A stretch of DNA of 64,000 nt from Bacteroides sp. CAG:443 (lineage in GTDB: Bacteria; Bacteroidota; Bacteroidia; Bacteroidales; Bacteroidaceae): positions 1-64,000 of the forward strand of contig FR887808.1 in the NCBI GenBank assembly GCA_000432735.1, in the 5' to 3' direction. Below the pieces are notes generated by a model. The model did no database searches, was not told the origin of the DNA, and saw only the letters and a program-made list of their open reading frames with translations. Of the stretch, positions 1 through 7,965 are shown piece after piece. Made by a program: the position numbers and the translations under genes. Each line of letters begins with the position of its first letter. Positions within the stretch are counted from its first letter, which is position 1.

Positions 1-41
1 GATTACAAATCACGTGCTCTGGCCAACTGAGCTAAAGAGGC
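1..41 (-). tRNA. tRNA-Thr (anticodon UGU), 5' half only
   Basis: Read on the minus strand from base 41, the sequence gives a 7-nt acceptor strand, TA, a four-base D stem (GCTC/GAGC), a D loop, and an anticodon arm with loop TTTGTAA. The anticodon TGT (plus positions 5-7) reads ACA (Thr). The 3' half lies outside the window, so acceptor and T-arm pairing cannot be verified. It starts about 3 nt after the probable SRP RNA and looks co-transcribed with it. Confidence 0.9.
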
Positions 42-43
42 AG

Positions 44-142
44 GTGGGTAAGCTTACCATATCGCGCCGCTACAACCAACTACCTTTGCTGCGATCAAGC
101 CCTGGAGGATTCGAAGGGAGCTGGCCGTATGGGACTTACCCA
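44..142 (-). ncRNA. ffs: Probable bacterial SRP RNA (4.5S type)
   Basis: The minus strand folds as a long rod. GGGTAAG at its 5' end (plus 135-141) pairs with CTTACCC at its 3' end (plus 46-52). CCATA/TATGG and GCC/GGC pair further in. The apex has CAGG, then a 10-nt hairpin segment, then AGCA, which matches the SRP helix-8 layout CAGG...AGCAG with equal spacing. The length of about 99 nt fits the small bacterial SRP RNA that binds Ffh. The apical hairpin differs from the usual GGAA tetraloop. The exact ends are estimates. Confidence 0.7.
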
Positions 143-193
143 TGTTATGTCTGCATCAGAGATTCATCGTGTGATGTTTCTCATTTGCGGGTG

Positions 194-224
194 CAAAGGT
201 AGATATATTTTTTGAACCTGCAAT
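194..224 (-). promoter_or_regulatory. Promoter for SRP RNA and tRNA-Thr
   Basis: On the minus strand there is a -7 box TACCTTTG (plus 194-201) and a -33 like ATTG (plus 221-224), separated by 19 bp. This fits the Bacteroides vegetative promoter TTTG-N19-21-TAnnTTTG. Transcription would start about 45 nt upstream of the SRP RNA. Confidence 0.7.
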
Positions 225-306
225 ACTTTGTCTCAAAAAAATGCACAAAAATTGAAGAAAACGCTATTTTTATCGGTTTTATAGCCCGGAATATCTCCAA
301 AAAACG

Positions 307-314
307 TACTTTTG
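307..314 (+). promoter_or_regulatory. Candidate -7 box for the 352-6684 run
   Basis: TACTTTTG matches TAnnTTTG and lies 37 bp before the first start codon of the seven-gene run. No clear -33 TTTG is present at 19-21 bp, so only the -7 half is supported. Confidence 0.45.
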
Positions 315-351
315 TAGTCTTAATAATATAAATAATAAAGGAAAAACAGAA

Positions 352-888
352 ATGCCAACAGACAAACCGATTACACTTCAAGAACATGCCATGCGATTTG
401 GTACTTTCATGGGAATATTCTGGATAATTAAATTCATTTTCCTACCCTTAGGATTCAGTATTCCCTTCCTTCAGCTCTTGTTTGTGCTGCTTACGCTTTT
501 CGTTCCGATACTGGGCTACATCTATGTACGCAAGTTCAGAAATACGTACTGCAACGGTGAGCTATCGTTCTTCCGTGCGTTCGTATTCACGCTATACATG
601 TATTTATTTGCTACGCTTCTGGTAGCCGTGGCACACTACATTTATTTCCGTTTTCTGGATCATGGCTTTCTGGCCAATGCCTACTTGCAGCAGTTGGAAA
701 ACGTCAAATCGGCTGCACAAGGTGAAATGGCAACTTCCATCGACCAGTTGATTCAGGCGTTCGATGCCATTTCATCGCTCACCCCGCTGCAACTCACTTT
801 TCAATTGATTTTTCAAAACATATTTTACGGTATCCTGCTTGCCATACCTACTGGTCTGGTAGCAATGAAACATAAAAAACAGTTCTGA
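352..888 (+). CDS. DUF4199 family integral membrane protein
   Basis: A 178-residue protein with a short polar N-terminus and four hydrophobic segments (about residues 20-40, 43-60, 80-105 and 153-172). The loop between the last two segments is polar and contains a QLIQAFD stretch. Pattern and size fit the DUF4199 family, common in Bacteroidetes and of unknown biochemical function. It stands first in a tight run and ends 3 nt before a group 2 glycosyltransferase, a pairing I recall from other Bacteroides genomes, so a role in envelope lipid or glycan handling is possible. That role is inference. Confidence 0.75.
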   Translation: MPTDKPITLQEHAMRFGTFMGIFWIIKFIFLPLGFSIPFLQLLFVLLTLFVPILGYIYVRKFRNTYCNGELSFFRAFVFTLYMYLFATLLVAVAHYIYFRFLDHGFLANAYLQQLENVKSAAQGEMATSIDQLIQAFDAISSLTPLQLTFQLIFQNIFYGILLAIPTGLVAMKHKKQF

Positions 889-891
889 CCT

Positions 892-1842
892 ATGGATATA
901 TCAGTAATCGTACCTTTATATAATGAGGAAGAGTCTTTACCCGAACTGCATGCTTGGATAAAGAGAGTAATGGATGCAAATCACTTCAGTTACGAAATCA
1001 TTTTCGTGAACGACGGCAGTACCGACGGTTCGTGGAAGGTGATCGAGGCACTAAGCCAGAAGAACAAGGAAGTGAAAGGGGTAAAGTTCCGTCGCAACTA
1101 TGGCAAGTCGCCTGCCCTGTTCTGTGGCTTCGAGCGTGCCGAAGGCGATGTAGTCATCACCATGGATGCCGATTTGCAGGACAGCCCCGATGAAATTCCA
1201 GAGCTTTACCGCATGATTACCGTCAACGGTTACGATCTGGTTTCCGGATGGAAGCAGAAACGCTACGATCCGCTGTCGAAAACCATTCCGACCAAGCTGT
1301 TCAATGCTACGGCCCGTGCCGTTTCGGGTATTCACAACCTGCACGACTTTAACTGCGGATTGAAGGCGTATCGCAAGGATGTGGTGAAGAACATCGAAGT
1401 GTATGGCGAAATGCACCGCTACATTCCTTATCTGGCCAAAAACGCCGGCTTCAACAAAATCGGTGAAAAGATCGTTCATCATCAGGCACGTAAATATGGA
1501 AAGACCAAATTCGGGCTGAACCGCTTCGTCAACGGATATCTGGATTTGCTCACCTTGTGGTTCCTGTCTACCTTCGGTATCAAGCCGATGCACATCTTCG
1601 GTTTTCTGGGTTCCATCATGTTTATCCTAGGTTTTATCGCAGTAGCTATTATCGGTGTCAACAAGTTGTACGACTTGTATTCGGGTAATCCCTACCGGCT
1701 CATTACAGACAGCCCGTATTTCTATCTGGCACTGACGACGATGATTATCGGTACGCAGCTGTTCCTTGCCGGATTTATCGGAGAACTGATAGCCCGCAAT
1801 GCTCCTGAACGCAACAAATATCAAATAGAAAAAGAACTGTAA
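892..1842 (+). CDS. Glycosyltransferase family 2, polyprenyl-phosphate type
   Basis: A 316-residue protein. Residues 1-230 form a GT-A fold: it opens ISVIVPLYNEEESLPEL, continues with FVNDGSTDGS, and carries the metal-binding MDADLQDSPDEI. Two hydrophobic segments near residues 235-260 and 275-300 anchor it in the inner membrane. This architecture matches DPM1/GtrB-like enzymes that move a sugar from a nucleotide donor to undecaprenyl phosphate. The sugar cannot be read from the sequence. It is 3 nt from the DUF4199 gene and 2 nt from the next gene, so the three are almost certainly co-transcribed. Confidence 0.88.
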   Translation: MDISVIVPLYNEEESLPELHAWIKRVMDANHFSYEIIFVNDGSTDGSWKVIEALSQKNKEVKGVKFRRNYGKSPALFCGFERAEGDVVITMDADLQDSPDEIPELYRMITVNGYDLVSGWKQKRYDPLSKTIPTKLFNATARAVSGIHNLHDFNCGLKAYRKDVVKNIEVYGEMHRYIPYLAKNAGFNKIGEKIVHHQARKYGKTKFGLNRFVNGYLDLLTLWFLSTFGIKPMHIFGFLGSIMFILGFIAVAIIGVNKLYDLYSGNPYRLITDSPYFYLALTTMIIGTQLFLAGFIGELIARNAPERNKYQIEKEL

Positions 1843-1844
1843 CC

Positions 1845-2408
1845 ATGAGAAAACTACCGGTTATATTAGGCTTGCTTTTATTGTTATGCGTGTTCTTCCC
1901 CGCCTGTGAGGTGGAAAACTGTCCGCCTAACTCCATGTCGTATGCGTACTTTTCACTGGTCGACCAAAACGGAAGATCGTTCAGTACGTCGGATACTATA
2001 ACCATTGTAGGACAAACGCATGCCAATATCGTGGTATACGATACACTTACCGACGGAAGCCTGCGACCGCGTACCGTCGATTCTCTGATCTCGGATACGC
2101 TGGTCAACCGTGAAGCGGGTGCCAAGAGCTTTGAACTTCCGCTGAGCTATAACACCAGTACCCAGTTCGTATTCAGTTACCACAGTCTGGAAAGGATGTT
2201 TGCCGGAAGAGATACCATCAGTATCACGCACCGGAACATTCCGTATTTCTTCAATCTGGACTGCAGCTCGATGATGTTTTACGAAGTGACCGGAGTAACA
2301 AGTACCCACCACCGCCTTGACTCACTGACTATAACCAACCCGAATATAGATAATAATGAAAAAGAGAACTTCAAAATATATTTCACTGTTATTGCTTCTG
2401 ACGAGTAG
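1845..2408 (+). CDS. DUF6452 family lipoprotein
   Basis: A 187-residue protein with a hydrophobic signal ending in the lipobox FFPAC (Cys21), so it should be lipidated. The rest is beta-rich and Ser/Thr-rich, as in DUF6452 proteins of Bacteroidales; no enzymatic motif is visible. Its last 53 bases overlap the signal-peptide region of the next gene in another frame, which suggests translational coupling. The DUF6452 plus DUF6048 pair is usually adjacent, so the two products may act together at the outer membrane (inference). Confidence 0.7.
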   Translation: MRKLPVILGLLLLLCVFFPACEVENCPPNSMSYAYFSLVDQNGRSFSTSDTITIVGQTHANIVVYDTLTDGSLRPRTVDSLISDTLVNREAGAKSFELPLSYNTSTQFVFSYHSLERMFAGRDTISITHRNIPYFFNLDCSSMMFYEVTGVTSTHHRLDSLTITNPNIDNNEKENFKIYFTVIASDE

Positions 2409-3066
2409 CCTGCTGCTTCCGCTGCCGGCTCATGCGCAGAAAAAGGACAAGGAAACTCTGAAAAAGGAATACGAAGCATCTCCGCTCTATCAGGGAACTT
2501 CCATCGGAGTTGAAGTTGCCGGCGCAGCAGGATACCTGCTGGGAGGGGATGCGCTGAGCAGCGAAATCATCTTGCAGACGAACCTCAAGAACCGCTTCCT
2601 GCCCGTCATCGAAGTAGGTTACGGAAAAACGGATGCCACCAACGATGCTAACGACATGCACTTTAAGACATCGGCGCCTTACTTCCGCGTAGGTATGGAC
2701 TACAACGTATTTTATCAGAAGCCTTACCTGCCGGGATATCTGTATGTGGGCCTGCGATACGGCATGAGCAGTTTTACCTACGATGCCAGCGGTCCCGACA
2801 TGACCGACCCGAACTACGGGGGACACATCACCGTACCTTATGCCGACTTGGGCGAAAAGAGCAGTGCACACTGGGTAGAAGGTGTGGTAGGCATCAAGGT
2901 AAGAATATACAAGCGCTTCCACATGGGATGGGCCGTACGCTACAAAAAGCGTTTGAGCGTCACCGAACACGAGAACTCTACGCCGTGGTATGTACCCGGA
3001 TTCGGGAAAAATGCAGGAAGCAGCTTCAACCTGACGTATAATTTAATTTATAACCTACCTTTTTAA
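2356..3066 (+). CDS. DUF6048 family, probable outer-membrane beta-barrel
   Basis: A 236-residue protein. Residues 1-27 are a signal peptide ending PAHAQ. Then come alternating aromatic/polar stretches (EVGYGKTD, YLYVGLRYGMSSF, MGWAVRYKKRL) and a terminal LTYNLIYNLPF with the C-terminal Phe typical of barrel proteins. The start at 2356 is inside the previous gene but is the only one that gives a complete signal peptide. It resembles the DUF6048 family, function unknown. It ends 6 nt before mntP. Confidence 0.72.
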   Translation: MKKRTSKYISLLLLLTSSLLLPLPAHAQKKDKETLKKEYEASPLYQGTSIGVEVAGAAGYLLGGDALSSEIILQTNLKNRFLPVIEVGYGKTDATNDANDMHFKTSAPYFRVGMDYNVFYQKPYLPGYLYVGLRYGMSSFTYDASGPDMTDPNYGGHITVPYADLGEKSSAHWVEGVVGIKVRIYKRFHMGWAVRYKKRLSVTEHENSTPWYVPGFGKNAGSSFNLTYNLIYNLPF

Positions 3067-3072
3067 GTATAC

Positions 3073-3648
3073 ATGACTACTCTGGAAATATGGCTGCTCG
3101 CCGTCAGCCTGGCGATAGATTGTTTTACGGTCTCGGTTACAAGCGGTATCATCTTACGTCGCATCCAATGGCGGACATTCCTGAAAATGGCTTTTTTCTT
3201 CGGCTTCTTCCAAGCACTGATGCCGCTCATCGGCTGGTTCGGGGCAAGTCGTTTCAGACATCTCATCGAAGCATACGACCACTGGATCGCCTTTGCACTG
3301 CTGGCTTTCTTAGGTATCCGCATGATACGCGAACATTTCAAGGACAGTGAAGAGTGCAGCTTCGACCCTACCCAACTGAAGGTGATCCTCACTATGGCGG
3401 TGGCAACCAGCATTGATGCGCTGGCCGTAGGAATCTCCTTCGCCTTTACAGGATTCAAAGATGTAGAACAGTTGTTCAGTCCGTTGCTTATTATCGGTTT
3501 TGCATCGTTTGTCCTTTCTCTAGCCGGCAATTTGATTGGCATCTTCTTCGGGAAACGTTTCAACCTGCGTATGGAACTTTTCGGCGGTCTGGTACTGATT
3601 GGCATCGGCGTGAAAATCCTTATCGAACATCTTTTTCTAAATCAATAA
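3073..3648 (+). CDS. mntP: Manganese efflux pump MntP
   Basis: A 191-residue inner-membrane protein with six hydrophobic segments and the internal two-fold repeat of the MntP (DUF204) family. The two conserved membrane aspartates are present: Asp16 in LAVSLAIDCFTVS and Asp115 in ATSIDALAVG. Length and spacing match the E. coli protein, which exports Mn2+. No yybP-ykoY manganese riboswitch is visible in front; it sits in the middle of the run 6 nt after DUF6048, so its regulation would be that of the operon. Confidence 0.9.
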   Translation: MTTLEIWLLAVSLAIDCFTVSVTSGIILRRIQWRTFLKMAFFFGFFQALMPLIGWFGASRFRHLIEAYDHWIAFALLAFLGIRMIREHFKDSEECSFDPTQLKVILTMAVATSIDALAVGISFAFTGFKDVEQLFSPLLIIGFASFVLSLAGNLIGIFFGKRFNLRMELFGGLVLIGIGVKILIEHLFLNQ

Positions 3649-3667
3649 ATCATAAAGACTTGTATCT

Positions 3668-4678
3668 ATGACAAATAAAAGCGCAAAATGGCAACTTCCG
3701 TTCTTAGCTTTTCTCATAATCGGAACGGTATTGATTCTTCGGAAACAAGCTCCTTACCAGACAGATGAGGGACTGGTATTCGGTACGATGTACAAAATCA
3801 CCTACCAGTCGAAGGATAATTTGAAAAAGGACATTGAAGCTGAGTTACAGAAAGTAGACAACTCGCTCTCTCCATTCAACAAGCAGTCGGTTATCACGCA
3901 CATCAATAATAACGACAACATGCAGGCAGACAGTATGTTCGCATACGTATTCCGCCTCGCCAAGACCGTATCTGCCGACACACACGGTGCTTTCGACATT
4001 ACTGTGGCTCCGCTGGTAAATGCATGGGGATTCGGTTTCAAGAATGCCACGGGCATACAACCAAATACGATAGACAGCATCCGCCAGTTCGTTGGCTTTC
4101 ATAAGGTAGACTTGATAGACGGTAAAATCGTAAAGAAGGATCCGCGCGTAATGCTGGATTGCAGTGCTATCGCCAAAGGATTCGGAGTGGACTGCGTGGC
4201 ACGCCTGCTCGACAGCAAGGGGGTCAAGAACTATATGATCAACATCGGGGGCGAACTGGTCATGAAAGGTGAAAACCAGAACATGGAAAGCTGGCGCATC
4301 GGTATCAACAAGCCGATAGATGACTCACTTTCCGTAAATCAGGAATTGCAGACGGTTCTCGAAATCACCAATGTCGGTCTTGCAACTTCGGGCAATTACC
4401 GTAACTTCTACTACAAGGACGGCAAGAAATATGCGCATACTATCGACCCGCGTACAGGTTATCCGGTACAGCACAATATTCTCTCGTCTACCGTCGTAGC
4501 CAAGGACTGCGCTACTGCCGATGCGTATGCTACCTCGTTTATGGTACTGGGACTGGATTCTGCCAAAGCTATCTGTAACGCACATCCGGAACTCGATGCC
4601 TACTTCATCTACGAACGTCCGGACGGTAAGTTGGACATTTACTTTACCGACGGCATGAAGAAATATTTAAGAAACTAA
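3668..4678 (+). CDS. apbE: FAD:protein FMN transferase (ApbE)
   Basis: A 336-residue protein with one N-terminal hydrophobic segment (residues 9-26) and no lipobox Cys, so it is probably anchored at the periplasmic face. The ApbE fold is recognisable from GTMYKITY, the LDCSAIAKGFGVD stretch, INIGGELVMKG, and the HTIDPRTGYPV motif. ApbE enzymes attach FMN covalently to Ser/Thr of periplasmic-facing redox subunits such as NqrB/C and RnfG. No target gene is in the window. It lies 19 nt after mntP and 14 nt before the OPT transporter. Confidence 0.92.
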   Translation: MTNKSAKWQLPFLAFLIIGTVLILRKQAPYQTDEGLVFGTMYKITYQSKDNLKKDIEAELQKVDNSLSPFNKQSVITHINNNDNMQADSMFAYVFRLAKTVSADTHGAFDITVAPLVNAWGFGFKNATGIQPNTIDSIRQFVGFHKVDLIDGKIVKKDPRVMLDCSAIAKGFGVDCVARLLDSKGVKNYMINIGGELVMKGENQNMESWRIGINKPIDDSLSVNQELQTVLEITNVGLATSGNYRNFYYKDGKKYAHTIDPRTGYPVQHNILSSTVVAKDCATADAYATSFMVLGLDSAKAICNAHPELDAYFIYERPDGKLDIYFTDGMKKYLRN

Positions 4679-4692
4679 ATACTTGAAAAACC

Positions 4693-6684
4693 ATGAAAGA
4701 AACAAACGAAAAACCAACGGGATTGCCCGAAAATGCATTCCGTCCACTGAAGCCGGGAGAACAGTATCACCCACTGATGTCGCCCGACAAGAATTATCCG
4801 GAGGTGAACCTCTGGTCGGTATTATGGGGTATTGCCATGGCGATACTTTTTTCTGCCGCCTCAGCCTATCTGGGACTGAAAGTCGGTCAGGTGTTCGAAG
4901 CTGCCATCCCCATTGCCATCATTGCAGTCGGAGTATCGAGTGCCGCCAAGCGTAAAAGTGCCTTGGGCGAGAACGTCATCATACAGTCTATTGGAGCGTG
5001 TTCGGGTGTGATCGTAGCCGGAGCCATCTTTACCCTGCCTGCCTTGTATATTTTGCAGGACAAATATCCCGAAATGACGGTCGACTTCTTCCAGATGTTC
5101 GTCAGCTCACTGCTGGGAGGTATCTTGGGTATCTTATTCCTCATCCCGTTCCGCAAATACTTTGTCAGCGAGAAGCACGGAGAATATCCGTTCCCTGAAG
5201 CTACTGCCAGCACGCAGGTGCTCGTTTCGGGCGAAAAAGGAGGTAGTCAGGCGAAACCGTTGCTCTTTGCCGGACTGATAGGAGGTCTGTACGACTTCAT
5301 CGTGGCTACCTTCGGATGGTGGAACGAAAACTTCACCACCCGCGTCTGCGGCTGGGGTGAAATGATTGCCGAAAAAGCCAAGCTCGTCGTTAAAATCAAT
5401 ACCGGAGCTGCCGTGTTAGGACTGGGTTACATCGTAGGTCTGAAATATGCTGCCATTATCTGCGCCGGCTCACTTGCCGTATGGCTGATTATCGTGCCGG
5501 GCATCTCACTCATTTGGGGAGATCAGGTACTGAATGCATGGAATCCTGCCATCACCGAAACCGTGAGCAGCATGTCGCCCGAAGCAATCTTCTCTCAGTA
5601 CGCCAAAAGTATCGGTATCGGCGGTATTGCCATGGCAGGTATCATCGGTATCGTACGTTCTTGGAGCATCATCAAGAGTGCCGTCAGTCTGGCAGCCAAG
5701 GAAATGGGTGGCAAGAAAGCGGAAGCCAATGTAGTGCGTACGCAGAAAGACTTGTCCATGAAGATTATTGCAATCGGTTCCATCATCACCATCATACTGG
5801 TAGCCTTGTTCTTCTATTTCGATGTGATGCAGGGTAATCTGCTGCACACCATCGTAGCCATCGTGCTGGTAGCAGGTATCTCTTTCCTGTTTACCACCGT
5901 AGCTGCCAACGCCATCGCCATCGTAGGAACCAATCCGGTATCGGGCATGACGCTGATGACACTGATCTTAGCCTCTGTTGTAATGGTTGCCGTAGGCTTG
6001 AAAGGAGCTACCGGTATGGTTGCTTCCCTCGTCATGGGAGGTGTGGTTTGTACCGCACTGTCTATGGCAGGAGGTTTCATCACCGACTTGAAAATCGGTT
6101 ACTGGCTGGGTAGCACGCCTGCCAAGCAGCAGACTTGGAAATTCTTGGGAACACTGGTTTCTGCCGCTACCGTAGGAGGTGTCATCATGATTCTGAACAA
6201 GACTTACGGATTCTCATCGGGCGCTCTGGCTGCTCCTCAGGCAAACGCCATGGCTGCCGTTATCGACCCGCTGATGAACGGTGTGGCTGCTCCGTGGCTG
6301 CTGTATGGCATAGGAGCTGCACTGGCACTGATACTGACATATTTCAAGGTTCCGGCACTAGCCTTCGCATTGGGTATGTTTATTCCGCTGGAACTGAACC
6401 TGCCGCTCATCGTAGGTGGAGCCATCAACTGGTATGTCACTACCCGCAGCAAAGACGAAGCGGTCAATACGGCACGCGGAGAAAAGGGTACCCTGCTTGC
6501 TTCCGGTTTCATCGCCGGTGGTGCCCTGATGGGAGTAGTCAGCGCGGCTATGCGTTTCGGCGGTATCAATCTCGTAAACGAAGCATGGCTCGAAAATCCG
6601 CTGAGTCAGGTTGTTTCGCTGGTAGCATATATCTTGCTGATCGTATATCTGGTGAAAGCCAGCATGCATATCAAGAAAGCTTGA
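4693..6684 (+). CDS. OPT family oligopeptide transporter
   Basis: A 663-residue polytopic membrane protein with about 14-16 hydrophobic segments. It begins with a soluble stretch containing FRPLKPGEQYHPLMSP, followed by WSVLWGIAMAILFSAASAYLGLKVGQVFEAAIP, typical of prokaryotic OPT proteins. FPEATASTQVL in the first third and the paired GG-rich loops also fit. The family imports peptides or metal complexes with protons; the substrate here is unknown. It is the last gene of the run and is followed by a strong terminator. The start at 4693 is chosen over an out-of-frame ATG at 4683. Confidence 0.9.
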   Translation: MKETNEKPTGLPENAFRPLKPGEQYHPLMSPDKNYPEVNLWSVLWGIAMAILFSAASAYLGLKVGQVFEAAIPIAIIAVGVSSAAKRKSALGENVIIQSIGACSGVIVAGAIFTLPALYILQDKYPEMTVDFFQMFVSSLLGGILGILFLIPFRKYFVSEKHGEYPFPEATASTQVLVSGEKGGSQAKPLLFAGLIGGLYDFIVATFGWWNENFTTRVCGWGEMIAEKAKLVVKINTGAAVLGLGYIVGLKYAAIICAGSLAVWLIIVPGISLIWGDQVLNAWNPAITETVSSMSPEAIFSQYAKSIGIGGIAMAGIIGIVRSWSIIKSAVSLAAKEMGGKKAEANVVRTQKDLSMKIIAIGSIITIILVALFFYFDVMQGNLLHTIVAIVLVAGISFLFTTVAANAIAIVGTNPVSGMTLMTLILASVVMVAVGLKGATGMVASLVMGGVVCTALSMAGGFITDLKIGYWLGSTPAKQQTWKFLGTLVSAATVGGVIMILNKTYGFSSGALAAPQANAMAAVIDPLMNGVAAPWLLYGIGAALALILTYFKVPALAFALGMFIPLELNLPLIVGGAINWYVTTRSKDEAVNTARGEKGTLLASGFIAGGALMGVVSAAMRFGGINLVNEAWLENPLSQVVSLVAYILLIVYLVKASMHIKKA

Positions 6685-6722
6685 ATCTGAAAATACTGAA
6701 TCTAAACTGACAGATTCCATTC

Positions 6723-6765
6723 ACCCACAGCCCTCCTGTACCTAAGGAAGTCTGTGGGTATTTTG
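6723..6765 (+). terminator. Rho-independent terminator after the OPT gene
   Basis: ACCCACAG (6723-6730) pairs with CTGTGGGT (6752-6759), followed by ATTTTG. It lies 38 bp after the OPT stop codon. Its T tail doubles as the -33 box of the next promoter. Confidence 0.8.
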
Positions 6766-6793
6766 TTATCTTAAAAGAATTGTGTTATCTTTG
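6762..6793 (+). promoter_or_regulatory. Promoter for the secreted esterase gene
   Basis: TTTG (6762-6765), 20 bp, then TATCTTTG (6786-6793): a full match to the Bacteroides promoter. It gives a leader of about 215 nt before the start at 7014, and that leader contains two 25-bp direct repeats. Confidence 0.75.
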
Positions 6794-6872
6794 AACCCGT
6801 CAATCGAAAAACATTTCATACTGAACAACCGACTTTCATCAAACATTCCAAAACCTAACGAAACACACCAGC

Positions 6873-6962
6873 TTCATCGTACGATACGGTATGAATAAAC
6901 AGCCCCAAAGATATGGGCCACCAAACGCTACATGTCCTTCATCGTACGATACAGTATGAATA
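6873..6962. repeat. Two 25-bp direct repeats in the leader of the esterase gene
   Basis: A unit starting TTCATCGTACGATAC and ending GTATGAATA occurs at 6873-6897 and 6938-6962, with one mismatch and a 65 bp offset. Each unit contains the perfect palindrome ATCGTACGAT and is bounded by inverted TTCAT/ATGAA. The rest of 6766-7013 is A-rich and holds no other gene that I can see. Confidence 0.75.
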
Positions 6963-7013
6963 CAAACGGATGACAAAGAAAAAATAAAACAGAACAACAA
7001 AATCAATACACGT

Positions 7014-7856
7014 ATGAAAAAACTATTTCTCATGAGTCTGGTCTTTCTTTCGACCATGCTCTCCGCTCAAAATCCAGTAGAAATCAAATTATGGCCCAAC
7101 GGGGCTCCCAACAGTAACCACATGACTCAGCAGGTGGAAAACGGTCCGCTCTATGTAGCAGAACCTACGCTGACGGTCTATCTGGCGAAAGAAGGCAACG
7201 GAATGGCTATCGTAGCTTGCCCGGGAGGAGGATATACACACCTTGCCATGCAGCACGAAGGACACGATATGGCCAACTGGTTCAACAGTCAGGGTATCAC
7301 GTATGCCGTGCTGACGTATCGCATGCCCAATGGAAACAATGAAGTGCCTCTAAGCGATGCCCAACAGGCCCTGCGTATCATGCGTCAGCATGCCGATGAA
7401 TGGAATATCCGACAATTAGGCATCATGGGAGCTTCGGCAGGAGGACATCTTGCCAGCACGGTGGCCACTCATTTTACCGATGCAGCTACGCGTCCCGACT
7501 TCCAGATACTGTTCTACCCTGTCGTTACCATGGACCCGACGTATACCCACATGGGCTCTCATGATAACTTATTGGGAAAAAATCCTTCGAAGGCACTCGA
7601 ACAGAAATATTCCAACGAACTGCAGGTCACTCCGCAAACCCCTCCTGCCTTTATCATGCACAGCAGCGACGACGATACCGTACCCGTAGCCAACAGCGTA
7701 AACTACTATCTGGCACTGGTCAAGAACAAAGTTCCCGCCTGTCTGCACACCTATCCTATCGGTGGCCACGGATGGGGATTCCGCGACTCGTTTACCTACA
7801 AACGCCAGTGGACCGGCGAACTGGAAAAATGGCTTCGTGAAATAAATAACAAATAA
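7014..7856 (+). CDS. Secreted alpha/beta-hydrolase, carbohydrate-esterase-like
   Basis: A 280-residue protein with an N-terminal signal peptide (cleavage near LSAQ, residue 19). The hydrolase fold shows CPGGGYTHLA (oxyanion region), the nucleophile elbow GASAGGH with Ser141, the acid in HSSDDDTVP (Asp220 or 221) and the base in GGHGWG (His252). This arrangement is typical of the BD-FAE/acetylxylan-esterase-like group that removes acetyl or other acyl groups from plant polysaccharides. Substrate assignment is inference. It has its own promoter and a repeat-bearing leader and is a single-gene unit. Confidence 0.85.
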   Translation: MKKLFLMSLVFLSTMLSAQNPVEIKLWPNGAPNSNHMTQQVENGPLYVAEPTLTVYLAKEGNGMAIVACPGGGYTHLAMQHEGHDMANWFNSQGITYAVLTYRMPNGNNEVPLSDAQQALRIMRQHADEWNIRQLGIMGASAGGHLASTVATHFTDAATRPDFQILFYPVVTMDPTYTHMGSHDNLLGKNPSKALEQKYSNELQVTPQTPPAFIMHSSDDDTVPVANSVNYYLALVKNKVPACLHTYPIGGHGWGFRDSFTYKRQWTGELEKWLREINNK

Positions 7857-7870
7857 TAACGACTTAACCT

Positions 7871-7900
7871 TTTGTAATACAAATAAAAATCGTACCTTTG
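7871..7900 (+). promoter_or_regulatory. Promoter for rpsP
   Basis: TTTG (7871-7874), 18 bp, TACCTTTG (7893-7900). The -7 box is identical to that of the SRP/tRNA promoter, which suits a strongly expressed ribosomal gene. Confidence 0.75.
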
Positions 7901-7905
7901 CACCC

Positions 7906-7924
7906 GCTAATACGGGATATTAGC
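7906..7924 (+). promoter_or_regulatory. Hairpin at the 5' end of the rpsP transcript
   Basis: GCTAATA (7906-7912) and TATTAGC (7918-7924) enclose the loop CGGGA. It begins about 6 nt after the -7 box, so it would form the very 5' end of the mRNA. It could stabilise the message or be a protein-binding site; no role is demonstrated. Confidence 0.5.
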
Positions 7925-7965
7925 ATAATTCAAATCATTAACATTAAAAAATTAACGTTTAAGAA

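Noticed and set aside
14..202. 62-codon plus-strand frame at the window start
   Set aside because: It covers the tRNA and the SRP RNA on the other strand; structural RNA explains the sequence.
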